64,000 nt of DNA from contig NZ_FOUK01000001.1 in NCBI RefSeq assembly GCF_900114845.1, forward strand, positions 658,454-722,453. Reading direction: 5' to 3'. The notes below the pieces were generated by a model. The model worked only from the letters and a program-made list of their open reading frames with translations. It was not told the DNA's origin and ran no database searches. The DNA is from Pimelobacter simplex (lineage in GTDB: Bacteria > Actinomycetota > Actinomycetes > Propionibacteriales > Nocardioidaceae). The position numbers and the translations under genes were made by a program. This document shows, in pieces, positions 8,146 through 16,393 of the stretch; positions within the stretch are counted from its first letter, which is position 1, and each line of letters begins with the position of its first letter.

Positions 8146-9918
8146 GTGCCCACGGACGACACGACGGCCGCGACGGCGCACGAGATCGTGCTGACCCCGG
8201 CCGGCGCGCTCTCCACGGTGCGCGGCGTCGGCGCCGAGGCGGCCGAGCGGCTCGAGGGCCTGCTCGACATCGCCCGCCGGGCCGGGCGGCTCGCGGGCCA
8301 CCACGAGCTCTCCTTCTACTGGCGCGACGACGACAACCGGGTGCTGTTCGCGACGGTCCGCTCGCCGGGCCACGAGTCGCGGACCTCCCTCTCCTGGCTG
8401 GACGACGCGGTGGTCCCGCACCAGATCACCCAGCGCGAGCTCGACGTCCTCACCCTCCTCGTCGGCGGCCTCAGCAACGCCCAGATCGCCGCCCGGCTGT
8501 GGACCAGCGTGCGCACGGTCTCCACCCACGTCGAGCGGGTCCTCGCCAAGCTCGAGGTCTCCTCGCGAGCCGGGGCCGCCGCGGTCGCGGTCGAGGAGAG
8601 CCTCCTGGTGCTGCCCGTGCCCGGCGGCGCCGAGGGCTTCGAGCGACTCCTCATCGGCCGGCTCAGCAGCCCGGAGGAGGAGCCGGCGCCGGCTCCGCGC
8701 GGGCTCCGGCCGCCGCCGCCCCCGCGCAGCGGACGGCGCTCGGTACGCCGTCCCATCCTGCTGGGCAGTGCGTTCCCCACCACGGGCGCGATCGCCGAGG
8801 ACGGACTCGAGATGGTCCGGGCCAGCCAGCTCGCCATCGACGAGATCAACGCCCACGGCGGCATCAGCGGCCGGCCGGTCAGCCTGGTCAACGTGGACCT
8901 CGACATCCGCAGCTCCGCCTCCGTCGCGCGCGCCTTCGACGAGCTCGCCGGCCTCGACGTCGACGCGATGGTGTCCGGCTACCTCGACGACCAGCTGGTG
9001 GCCCACGAGATCGCGGCGGAGCACCAGGCGCCGTACCTGCACGCGGCGACGCTGGACTCGATGGTGCGGATGGTCGAGGACAACCCGGGCCGCTACGGCA
9101 ACGTCTTCCAGATCTGCCCGAGCGACACCAACTACGGGCCGGGCTTCGTCGACGCGATGTCCTTCCTGCGCGAGTCGGGGCAGCTCTCGCCGCACTCGCG
9201 CTCGCTCGCCGTCGTCCGCGGCCGGTGGAAGCTCGGCGACCTCGGCCTCGAGGTCGCCATCGCCCGGGCCGAGCGCGAGGGCTGGCAGATCGACTACCTC
9301 GCCGACGACGTCGTCGGCGAGGACGCCTGGCGCGAGCACGGCCGGCTGGTCGCCCAGCGTGCTCCGGCCGCCGTGCTCATCGGCAGCTACTTCGAGGACG
9401 AGGTCGCCCAGTTCGTGCGGGCCTTCCAGGCCGATCCCGCGCCGACCGTCCTCTACGCGCTCTACGCGCCGTCCATCCCGCGCTTCCGGATCGAGCTGGG
9501 CCCGGCGGCCGAGGGGCTGCTGTGGGCCACGACGACGGGCACCTACTCCGACGACGTGGCACGCCGGTTCACCCAGCGCTACCGCGACGCCTGGGCGGTG
9601 AGCCCGGGGCGCTCGCACGCGGGCATCGCCTACGACCGGGTCCGGATCCTCGCCTCGGCGTGGTCCCGGGCCGACTCCCCGCGCGACTTCGCGTCGGTGA
9701 TCGAGTCGCTGCGCCAGGGCGTGCACCGCGGCGTCAACGGCGCCTACAGCTTCGCCAACGCCGGCCAGTCGGCGCTCGCCTACCCGCTGGCCACGCCCGA
9801 TCCGTCGATCGGCATGGCCCACCTGGTGTTCCAGATCCAGGACAACCGGCAGCGGATCGTCCACCCGGCGCCCTACACCGAGGCGCGGTTCCGGCGTCCG
9901 GCGTGGTGGCCGGCGTAG
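8146..9918 (+). CDS. LuxR-type HTH fused to a type-1 periplasmic-binding-protein domain (one-component sensor)
   Basis: 590 residues in two parts. Residues about 93-150 form a LuxR/GerE helix-turn-helix (ITQRELDVLTLL, LSNAQIAARL, VSTHVERVLAKL). A Pro-rich linker at 175-200 leads to a complete leucine/amide-binding-type receptor domain (residues about 203-590; it opens LLGSAFPTTGAIAEDG and contains AIDEINAHGG). There is no signal peptide or membrane segment, so the binding domain must work in the cytoplasm, as in AmiC. The natural reading is a DNA-binding protein that senses an imported small molecule. It sits between importer 1 and importer 2 in the same direction. The unassigned N-terminal 90 residues may be a degenerate sensor or dimerisation region. 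GTG start supported by an adjacent GGAAGGAGG. Confidence 0.88.
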   Translation: MPTDDTTAATAHEIVLTPAGALSTVRGVGAEAAERLEGLLDIARRAGRLAGHHELSFYWRDDDNRVLFATVRSPGHESRTSLSWLDDAVVPHQITQRELDVLTLLVGGLSNAQIAARLWTSVRTVSTHVERVLAKLEVSSRAGAAAVAVEESLLVLPVPGGAEGFERLLIGRLSSPEEEPAPAPRGLRPPPPPRSGRRSVRRPILLGSAFPTTGAIAEDGLEMVRASQLAIDEINAHGGISGRPVSLVNVDLDIRSSASVARAFDELAGLDVDAMVSGYLDDQLVAHEIAAEHQAPYLHAATLDSMVRMVEDNPGRYGNVFQICPSDTNYGPGFVDAMSFLRESGQLSPHSRSLAVVRGRWKLGDLGLEVAIARAEREGWQIDYLADDVVGEDAWREHGRLVAQRAPAAVLIGSYFEDEVAQFVRAFQADPAPTVLYALYAPSIPRFRIELGPAAEGLLWATTTGTYSDDVARRFTQRYRDAWAVSPGRSHAGIAYDRVRILASAWSRADSPRDFASVIESLRQGVHRGVNGAYSFANAGQSALAYPLATPDPSIGMAHLVFQIQDNRQRIVHPAPYTEARFRRPAWWPA

Positions 9919-10021
9919 GGGATGCACGTCCCCAACCTCGGAGACCCTAGGGCACCGACGACCCGGCCCACCCGGTCACTTCTTTACCAAGCGTCCCACG
10001 ACCGTTGGGCAACGCTCGCCG

Positions 10022-10038
10022 GTGCTGGCGTATAGCAC
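10022..10038. promoter_or_regulatory. Small inverted repeat over a TATAGC -10-like box upstream of importer 2
   Basis: GTGCT at 10022-10026 and AGCAC at 10034-10038 are inverted around a centre that contains TATAGC (10031-10036). It lies about 100 bases before the BMP gene in an otherwise featureless 219-base gap. It could be promoter plus operator; support is weak. Confidence 0.3.
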
Positions 10039-10137
10039 GCGGCACCAAACTCCTCCGAAAGTGACGCCCGACACACCCCCTGCGGGCGGATCCCGCACCG
10101 GGTCGGCGGGCGAGGGACACACCTCGAAGGGGCAATC

Positions 10138-11136
10138 ATGCGTGGACTGATTCGTGTGCTCACCGGTCTGGTGGCGGTGCTGCTGGTGGCAGCCGGCTGC
10201 GGGGGCGGAGGCGGTGGCGGCGCCGACGACGGCAAGCTGCGCATCGCGGCGATCTTCTCCGGACCGACGACCGATGCCGACTACAACGCCCTCGGCCTGG
10301 AGGCGCTCAAGTCGGCCGAGAAGGACGGCGCGGAGGTGTCGTACTCCGAGAGCGTCGCCGTGCCCGACATCGAGCGCGTCCTCCAGGAGTACGTCGCCGA
10401 CGGCTTCAACGTGATCTGGACGCACGGCTCGCAGTTCTACGAGGCCACCGCCAAGATCGCCGAGCAGAACCCCGAGGTCCGGTTCATCGGTGAGTTCGAC
10501 GGCGAGCCCGAGGGCCAGCCCGACAACGTGTGGGTCATCGACCGCAACTTCCACACCGTCTTCTACCCGATCGGCGTGCTGGCCACGAACCTCACCAAGA
10601 AGGGCGAGGTCGGCTACCTGGGCGGCCTGAGCCTGCCGTTCTCGTACTCCGAGGTCCACGCCGTCGAGCAGGCGATCGACGACAGCGGCAAGGACGTCGA
10701 GCTGACCCCCGTGTGGAGCGGCGACTTCAACGACACCGTCAAGGCCCAGCAGCTCACGAGCCAGCTCATCTCCGGTGGCGCCGACGTCATCATCACCTCG
10801 CTCAACCTCGGCGTGGTGGGCGCCTTCAAGGCGGTCAACGACACCGCGCCGGGAGCGGCGTGGGTCACCGTGAAGTACACCGACAAGTCGCAGAACGGCC
10901 CCGATCACTACGCGGCCACCGTGCTCTACGACTTCAAGCACCCGCTGACCGAGATCCTCGCCGACATCGACAAGGGCACCACCCAGGGCCACTACGTCAT
11001 CGGCTTCGGCAAGGGCGCCAGCGTCCACGTGGGCGACAAGGTCCCGGCCGAGGTGAAGGCCGAGGTCGAGAAGGCCGTCGCCGGCATCACCGACGGTTCC
11101 ATCGAGGTCGCGCTCGACCAGGCCGAGGTGAAGTGA
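10138..11136 (+). CDS. BMP/PnrA-family nucleoside-type substrate-binding lipoprotein (importer 2)
   Basis: 332-residue basic-membrane-protein family lipoprotein. Lipobox LVAAGC gives a lipidated C21, followed by a Gly-rich spacer (residues 22-28) and the binding domain (LRIAAIFSGP). Internal features such as GFNVIWTHGSQF and VRFIGEFDG fit the family. Characterised PnrA/BmpA members bind purine and pyrimidine nucleosides; some relatives bind other ligands. It is followed at 2 bases by its ATPase and by two permeases, the standard four-gene set. AAGGGG precedes the ATG. Nucleoside uptake is therefore the default inference for importer 2. Confidence 0.88.
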   Translation: MRGLIRVLTGLVAVLLVAAGCGGGGGGGADDGKLRIAAIFSGPTTDADYNALGLEALKSAEKDGAEVSYSESVAVPDIERVLQEYVADGFNVIWTHGSQFYEATAKIAEQNPEVRFIGEFDGEPEGQPDNVWVIDRNFHTVFYPIGVLATNLTKKGEVGYLGGLSLPFSYSEVHAVEQAIDDSGKDVELTPVWSGDFNDTVKAQQLTSQLISGGADVIITSLNLGVVGAFKAVNDTAPGAAWVTVKYTDKSQNGPDHYAATVLYDFKHPLTEILADIDKGTTQGHYVIGFGKGASVHVGDKVPAEVKAEVEKAVAGITDGSIEVALDQAEVK

Positions 11137-11138
11137 CC

Positions 11139-12707
11139 ATGGAGAACCCGCGTCTGGAGATGCGGGGGATCGTCAAGACCTTCGGGCCCGTGACCGCCCT
11201 CGACGCGGTCGACCTCGTGGTCGGCCGGAACGAGGTGCACGGCCTGCTGGGGGGCAACGGCGCCGGCAAGACGACGCTGATGAACGTCCTCTACGGGCTC
11301 TACCGGCCCAACGCCGGTGAGGTCCTCCTCGACGGGCAGCCGGTCAGCATCGGCTCGCCCAAGGACGCCATCGCGGCCGGGGTCGGCATGGTCCACCAGA
11401 CGTTCCTCCAGGTCGACAACTACACCGTCACCGAGAACATCGTGCTCGGGACCGACGTCCCGGGGCCGCTGCGGCTCGACCTCACCGAGGCGCGCGAGCG
11501 GATCCGCGAGCTGAGCGAGCGGTTCGGCCTCACCGTCGACCCCGACGCGGTCGTCGAGGAGCTGCCCGTCGGCGTGCGCCAGCGGGTCGAGATCCTCAAG
11601 GCGCTCTACCGCGGCGCGAAGGTCCTCATCCTCGACGAGCCCACCACCAACCTCACCCCCCAGGAGGTCGACGACCTGTTCGGCTCGATGCGGGCGATGG
11701 TGGACGACGGCATGAGCGTCGTGCTCATCACCCACAAGATCCGCGAGACGCTCAGCGTCTGCGACCGGATGACGGTGATGCGCGACGGACGCCGGGTCGA
11801 GACGCTCGAGCGCTCGGACACCGACGCCGAGCACCTCGCCGAGAAGATGGTCGGCAGCACGACCGACCCGGGTGCCGTGGTGGAGGCCGCGGCGCTCGGG
11901 GCGGTCGACGCCGAGGCGGTCGAGGAGACCCTCTCGTCCGTCGGGACGACGATCGCGGTCGCCGTCCGCGACCTGGTCGTCGTCAACGACCAGGGGCACG
12001 AGCTGATCCGGGGCTTCGACCTCGAGCTCCGCGAGGGCGAGATCGTCGGCATCGCCGGCGTCGCCGGCAACGGCCAGGTCGAGCTGGCCGAGGCGCTGGC
12101 CGGCGTCCGGCCGCTGCGGGCGGGCAGCGTCGAGGTGAGCGGGCGCGCGATGGGCGGGCTCGCGACGTCGTCCTGGCTCGAGCACGGCGTCGCCTACGTT
12201 CCCGAGGACCGGCACCGCGACGGCATCCTGCCGACGGCGAGCATCACCGAGAACCTGGTGCTCGGCTCGCAGCGCAGCCCGAAGGTGCGCCGGTTCGGGC
12301 TCATCGACTGGGGTGCTGCCAAGCAGCGGGCCGTCGACGCGATCGCCGAGTTCTCGGTGCGCGCCAACGGTCCCGGCACGCTCGTCGGCGACCTGTCGGG
12401 CGGCAACATCCAGCGGGTCATCCTGGCCCGCGCGTTCGCCCGCCGGCCACGGCTGCTGATCCTGCACAACCCGACCCGTGGCCTCGACATCGGCTCGACC
12501 CGGTTCGTCTACCAGCAGGTCCGCACGGCGACGGCCGCCGGGTGCGCGGTCCTGCTCATCTCCGAGGACCTCGACGAGGTGATCGCCCTCTCCGACCGGG
12601 TGATCGCGCTCTACCAGGGCTCCCGGGCCGGCGAGTGGCCGCACGGCTCGGTGGACGCGTACGAGGTCGGCCGCAGCATGACCGGACTGGGGGAAGCTCG
12701 TGTCTGA
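11139..12707 (+). CDS. ABC importer ATPase, tandem domains (importer 2)
   Basis: 522 residues. Domain 1: Walker A GGNGAGKTT at 38-46, VHQTF Q-loop, Walker B LILDEPTTNL. Domain 2: GVAGNGQVE in place of a P-loop, signature LSGGNIQR and a degenerate Walker B, LILHNPTRG, in which the usual Asp-Glu is His-Asn. Degeneration of the second site is usual in the nucleoside (NupO/YufO-like) group. It belongs with the two permeases that follow; the 3' end overlaps the next start by 8 bases. A variable linker at about residues 240-270 joins the two domains. Confidence 0.9.
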   Translation: MENPRLEMRGIVKTFGPVTALDAVDLVVGRNEVHGLLGGNGAGKTTLMNVLYGLYRPNAGEVLLDGQPVSIGSPKDAIAAGVGMVHQTFLQVDNYTVTENIVLGTDVPGPLRLDLTEARERIRELSERFGLTVDPDAVVEELPVGVRQRVEILKALYRGAKVLILDEPTTNLTPQEVDDLFGSMRAMVDDGMSVVLITHKIRETLSVCDRMTVMRDGRRVETLERSDTDAEHLAEKMVGSTTDPGAVVEAAALGAVDAEAVEETLSSVGTTIAVAVRDLVVVNDQGHELIRGFDLELREGEIVGIAGVAGNGQVELAEALAGVRPLRAGSVEVSGRAMGGLATSSWLEHGVAYVPEDRHRDGILPTASITENLVLGSQRSPKVRRFGLIDWGAAKQRAVDAIAEFSVRANGPGTLVGDLSGGNIQRVILARAFARRPRLLILHNPTRGLDIGSTRFVYQQVRTATAAGCAVLLISEDLDEVIALSDRVIALYQGSRAGEWPHGSVDAYEVGRSMTGLGEARV

Positions 12708-13794
12708 GACGACCATGACCGCTCCGCCGGCGACCCCGCCGGCGGCACCCGAGGCCGCCGGGCCACGCCGCGTCGCCGACGCGCTGTGGCTGGTGGTGCC
12801 GTCCGTCCTGTCCGTGGTGGCGGCGTTCGCCGTCGGCGGCCTGATCATCCTCGCCCTCGGGCAGGACCCGGTCGCCGCGTTCGAGTCGGTGCTCACCACG
12901 AGCTTCAACACCCGCTTCGGCACGGTGGAGACGCTGCACAAGTGGGTCCCGGTGCTGCTCTGCGCCTACGCGTTCGCGATCCCGCTGGCGACCGGCAAGT
13001 TCAACATCGGCGCCGAGGGGCAGCTGCTCGTCGGAGCGACCGGAGGTGTCGCGATCGGCATCCTCTGGTCGGACCTGCCGATGCTGGTGCTGCTGCCGTG
13101 CGTCCTGGTGGCCGGTGCCCTCGCGGGCGCCGTGTGGTCGGGCATCGCGGCCGTGCTGATGGTGAAGTTCAACGTCAACGAGATCCTCAGCACGGTGGTG
13201 CTGAACTTCATCTCGTTCCAGCTCATCGACTACGTCGCCAGCCACGTGTGGCCCGACCGGGGTGCCGGTCACCCCGCGACCGTGCGGGTCGGCGAGGGTG
13301 CGCTGCTGCCGGGCATCGGCCAGGCACCGCCGCTGCACTCGGGCGTGATCATCACGCTCGTGCTGGTCGTCGCGATCGCGATCTTCATGAGGCGGACGTC
13401 GACGGGCTTCGAGATGCGGGCCGTCGGGGCGAACCTGCGGGCCGCCCAGGTGCACGGCATCCGGACCTCCCGGCTCGCCGGCGCGGGCCTGGTCGTCGGC
13501 GGTGCCGTCGCCGGTCTCGCCGGCGCGATCGAGGTGGCCGGCGTGCACGGGAAGATGCTCGAGGGGATGCAGTCGAACTTCCTGATCCTCGGCATCATCG
13601 TCGGGCTCATGTCCCGCGGCAGCATGATCGCGATCCCGTTCATCGCGTTCGGCATCGCCGTCCTCGAGGTCGGTGCCGGCTCGATGCAGCGCACCGCACA
13701 GGTCCCCGTCGAGATGGTGCTCATCATCGAGGCGCTGATCCTGCTGTTCCTGCTCCTGTCCGACATCGCCCGCGCCAAGCTCCGGAGGAACTGA
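12700..13794 (+). CDS. ABC importer permease 1 (importer 2, nucleoside-type)
   Basis: 364-residue BPD_transp_2 permease with about 9-10 membrane segments after a Pro/Ala-rich N-terminus. GKFNIGAEGQLLVGA at about residues 105-120 is the family hallmark. It pairs with the next gene as the heterodimeric pore, as in YufP/YufQ-type nucleoside importers. The GTG start lies within the last codons of the ATPase gene. It is separated from the second permease by one base. Confidence 0.9.
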   Translation: MSETTMTAPPATPPAAPEAAGPRRVADALWLVVPSVLSVVAAFAVGGLIILALGQDPVAAFESVLTTSFNTRFGTVETLHKWVPVLLCAYAFAIPLATGKFNIGAEGQLLVGATGGVAIGILWSDLPMLVLLPCVLVAGALAGAVWSGIAAVLMVKFNVNEILSTVVLNFISFQLIDYVASHVWPDRGAGHPATVRVGEGALLPGIGQAPPLHSGVIITLVLVVAIAIFMRRTSTGFEMRAVGANLRAAQVHGIRTSRLAGAGLVVGGAVAGLAGAIEVAGVHGKMLEGMQSNFLILGIIVGLMSRGSMIAIPFIAFGIAVLEVGAGSMQRTAQVPVEMVLIIEALILLFLLLSDIARAKLRRN

Positions 13795-13795
13795 C

Positions 13796-14728
13796 ATGGG
13801 AGAGATCACCGAGCTCCTGACCCTGATGATCCCGGCCATGGTGCCGTTCCTGCTCGCCGCCCAGGGCACCGTGCTCAGCGGCCGGGCCGGCGTCTTCAAC
13901 GTCTCGCAGGAGGGCCTCATGGTCCTCGGTGCGGCGGTGGGCTTCCTGGTCAGCTTCAAGGTCGGCAGCAACACCGTCGGCATGGCCGCGGCCTTCGCGA
14001 TCGCCGGTGTCTTCGGCCTCGTGCTGGCCTACATGACCACCCAGCTGCGGCTCGACCAGTTCGTCGTGGGCCTGGCGCTGTACTTCGCCGCGCTCGGCGC
14101 CGCGGGTCTGCTCTACCGCGAGGTGATCGGGGTGACCATGGAGCCGCCGCTCATCCCGACGCTCGAGGACAAGCCGATCCCGCTGCTCTCGGACATCCCG
14201 TTCCTGGGTGAGGTGCTCTTCGACCACGACCTGGTCGTCTACCTCGCGTTCGCGATCTCCGTGGCGATCTGGTGGTTCATGTACAAGACCCGCAGCGGGC
14301 TGGCGTTCCGCTCGATCGGCGAGAACCCCAAGGCGGCCGACAGCCTCGGCATCAACGTCACCTGGGCGCGGACCTGGTCGACCGTCGTCGGCTCGGGCCT
14401 GGTCGGCATGGCCGGCGCCTACCTGCCGATGGTCTACACGGGCCTCTACACCGAGGGCATGGTGGCCGGCCGCGGCTGGCTGGTCATCGCGCTGGCCTTC
14501 CTCGGCGGCTGGCGCCCGCACCTCGTCATCGCCGGCGCGGCGTTCTTCGCCGGCATGGAGGTGCTCGCGCTGCGGGCCCAGGTCGCGGGGATCGGGATCC
14601 CGCACCAGTTCGTCCTGATGCTGCCGTACGTCGCCACGCTGCTGGTGATGGTCTTCGCGTTCCGCTGGGCCCGGCAGCCGTCCTTCCTCGGCCGGAACTA
14701 CGACCGGGAGAGCCGCCTGGTGGGCTGA
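13796..14728 (+). CDS. ABC importer permease 2 (importer 2, nucleoside-type)
   Basis: 310-residue partner permease with about 8-9 membrane segments. AGVFNVSQEGLMVLGA near residue 35 matches the hallmark in the first permease. It starts at the ATG at 13796, with GGAGG upstream and one base after the previous stop, and is the last gene of the importer-2 operon. A long perfect hairpin terminator begins 30 bases after its stop. Confidence 0.9.
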   Translation: MGEITELLTLMIPAMVPFLLAAQGTVLSGRAGVFNVSQEGLMVLGAAVGFLVSFKVGSNTVGMAAAFAIAGVFGLVLAYMTTQLRLDQFVVGLALYFAALGAAGLLYREVIGVTMEPPLIPTLEDKPIPLLSDIPFLGEVLFDHDLVVYLAFAISVAIWWFMYKTRSGLAFRSIGENPKAADSLGINVTWARTWSTVVGSGLVGMAGAYLPMVYTGLYTEGMVAGRGWLVIALAFLGGWRPHLVIAGAAFFAGMEVLALRAQVAGIGIPHQFVLMLPYVATLLVMVFAFRWARQPSFLGRNYDRESRLVG

Positions 14729-14757
14729 TCCACGCTCAGCCAGCCAGGACGCGGAAG

Positions 14758-14791
14758 CCGGGGCGGTGACCTGACCAGGTCACCGCCCCGG
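14758..14791 (+). terminator. Hairpin terminator after importer 2
   Basis: A perfect 16-base stem (CCGGGGCGGTGACCTG at 14758-14773 with its complement at 14776-14791) has a two-base nominal loop. There is no T tract, which is common in actinobacteria. It is placed just after the last permease. Confidence 0.85.
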
Positions 14792-14816
14792 TGCGCGTCC
14801 GGGCCCAGTGGGGTGC

Positions 14817-14953
14817 GAAGTGGGGAGGTTGCGGGTACGAAGTGGGGTGGTTGCGGGTCCGAGGTGCGTCGTCACTGGCGAGATCTCGCGCCCGCAAGAC
14901 ACCCACTTCGCGCCCGCAAGAGCCTCACTTCGTGCCCGCAACCGGCGCACTTC
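14817..14953. repeat. Five 22-bp repeats, two forward and three reverse
   Basis: Forward units occupy 14817-14838 and 14839-14860 (20 of 22 bases identical). Reverse units occupy 14888-14909, 14910-14931 and 14932-14953. The shared pattern on the unit's own strand is GAAGTG, six variable bases, TTGCGGG, two variable bases, C. Units of each orientation abut exactly, and the two blocks face each other across 27 bases, so transcripts of either strand could fold into a long stem. The element lies between convergent genes. Confidence 0.85.
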
Positions 14954-14963
14954 GCCGGGTGGC

Positions 14964-15566
14964 TCAGTCGAGGCCCAGGTAGTTGAGCCAGAGCCGGGTG
15001 AGGTCCTCGGTGGCCTGGTCGACGTCCTCGCGGTGCCCGAAGACGTACCAGAGGTAGGCGAGCCGCTCGGTCATCGCGCCGAGCAGGAACGCCGCCGTGG
15101 CGGGGTCGACCTCGGGCGCGACCTGGCCGGCCGCCTGCCAGCGGGCGATCGCCCGCTCGGTGCGGCTGCGGTAGTAGCGGTTGCGCTCGGCCAGGACGCC
15201 GGGCACGTCGGGCTGCTCGAGCGCGGCGGCCTCGACGCAGGTCCAGAAGGCCGCATTGCGCTTGAACGCCGTCAGGTAGAGCCGGTTGGTCTCGCGGATC
15301 CGCTGGGCCGGGTCGACGGAGCCCGGCTCGGCCGGCACCAGCTCGCCGTAGACCTCGTCCTCGACGGTGATGAGCAGTTGGCGGAACAGGTCGTCCTTGT
15401 TCTCGAAGTGCAGGTAGAAGGTGCCGACGGAGACGTCGGCCTCCTTGGTGATGTCGGAGATCCGGGCCTTGTGCAGGCCCTTGCGCTCGAGGACCCGCCG
15501 CCCGGCGCGCAGCAGCGCTCCGCGGGTGCGGCTGCCCTGGGTGGTCGTCGTGGCGCGCTCGCTCAT
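14964..15566 (-). CDS. TetR family regulator (second of a coupled pair)
   Basis: 200 residues from the ATG at 15566; an upstream in-frame extension exists but would run deep into the preceding gene. The N-terminal HTH lies at about residues 12-60 (ISDITKEADVSVGTFYLHFENKDDLF), followed by a helical ligand-binding domain. Its ATG overlaps the TGA of the upstream tetR gene (ATGA), so the two are translationally coupled and possibly form a heterodimer or act on the same operator. It is convergent with importer 2 across the repeat element. Confidence 0.9.
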   Translation of the reverse strand: MSERATTTTQGSRTRGALLRAGRRVLERKGLHKARISDITKEADVSVGTFYLHFENKDDLFRQLLITVEDEVYGELVPAEPGSVDPAQRIRETNRLYLTAFKRNAAFWTCVEAAALEQPDVPGVLAERNRYYRSRTERAIARWQAAGQVAPEVDPATAAFLLGAMTERLAYLWYVFGHREDVDQATEDLTRLWLNYLGLD

Positions 15567-16162
15567 CGGCCGGCTCCGCGCGGCGGCATCCGGAGCAGCG
15601 CCGTCCAGGCGTCGGCGACCGCGGCGGTCGCGGCGTCGAGGTCGAACCCGGCCTCGTCGTGGGACCACTGCTGCACGGCCTGCTCGGTCAGGGCGATGAG
15701 CGCGTCGACCACGACGGCGCTGTCGACGCCGGGGTCGATCCAGCCCTGCTCGGCCCAGAAGCCGAGCTCGTCGGTGAGCGTGCGGGTCAGCGGGTCGGCC
15801 TGGTCGCGCAGGGCGGTCGCCACCTGGACGTTGCCGAGCGCGGCGGCGTTGATCATCCGCCAGGTCGCGGCGCCCTCGGCCAGCCGCGCGACCTGGAGCC
15901 GGACGACGTCGTGCAGCCAGGCCCGCGCGCTGTCGGCATCGGAGAACCGGGCCCGCGGGACGTCGGCCGCGAGCGCCTGCCGGGCCTGCTCGACGACCTC
16001 GAGGAAGAGCCCCTCCTTGGTGTCGAAGTAGGTGTAGAAGCTCCCCGCCGCGACGCCGGCCCGCTTGGTCACGTCGATCACCCGGGCGCCGTGCAGGCCC
16101 TTCTCGGTGAAGACGTCGACGGCAGCGTCGACCAGCGCCTGCCGTGTCGGAGGGAGGGTCAC
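15563..16162 (-). CDS. TetR family regulator (first of a coupled pair)
   Basis: 199 residues. HTH at about residues 5-55 (VIDVTKRAGVAAGSFYTYFDTKEGLF), then a helical ligand-binding domain that differs clearly from its downstream partner. It is divergent from the SDR at 16394 across 231 bases. That gap carries two near-identical 14-base imperfect palindromes, at 16239-16252 and 16395-16408, that are good candidates for the binding sites of this pair. The likely role is ligand-dependent repression of the SDR/aminotransferase/importer-3 genes. Confidence 0.9.
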   Translation of the reverse strand: MTLPPTRQALVDAAVDVFTEKGLHGARVIDVTKRAGVAAGSFYTYFDTKEGLFLEVVEQARQALAADVPRARFSDADSARAWLHDVVRLQVARLAEGAATWRMINAAALGNVQVATALRDQADPLTRTLTDELGFWAEQGWIDPGVDSAVVVDALIALTEQAVQQWSHDEAGFDLDAATAAVADAWTALLRMPPRGAGR

Positions 16163-16238
16163 CGGGCCGCCTCTCAGAGCCGTGGGTGGTCGTGGGACTG
16201 CCCGAAGGCTAGCCAGTGCGCCCGCGAGATGCCAGAAA

Positions 16239-16252
16239 TGAACGGCAATTCA
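16239..16252. promoter_or_regulatory. Candidate TetR operator, copy 1
   Basis: TGAACGGCAATTCA is an imperfect inverted repeat (TGAA/TTCA) 76 bases upstream of the first tetR start. It differs by one base from the copy at 16395-16408. Two copies in one divergent gap support a shared regulator site. Confidence 0.5.
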
Positions 16253-16356
16253 CGGCACCTGAATTCTTCTTCACCATCGCGAGGCCGCTCTGCTGGAAGC
16301 GAGAATGCGCCTGAAATAGCGGTAAACGGCACGCTGTGACCGGCCGCCTGTGTCCC

Positions 16357-16386
16357 TTGACACAGTCTCGGGAGGCGCGGTAGGAC
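16357..16386 (+). promoter_or_regulatory. Promoter (TTGACA-18-TAGGAC) giving a leaderless transcript
   Basis: TTGACA at 16357-16362 and TAGGAC at 16381-16386 are 18 bases apart. The -10 ends 7 bases before the ATG at 16394, so the predicted transcription start coincides with the start codon. No ribosome-binding site is suitably placed. Confidence 0.65.
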
Positions 16387-16393
16387 TACCCAC

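Noticed and set aside
14817..14953. CRISPR array
   Set aside because: Units occur in both orientations, have no spacers between them and no cas genes are near.
15567..15668. N-terminal extension of the second TetR protein
   Set aside because: It is Arg-rich, lies wholly inside the preceding gene, and the ATGA overlap gives a standard coupled start at 15566.
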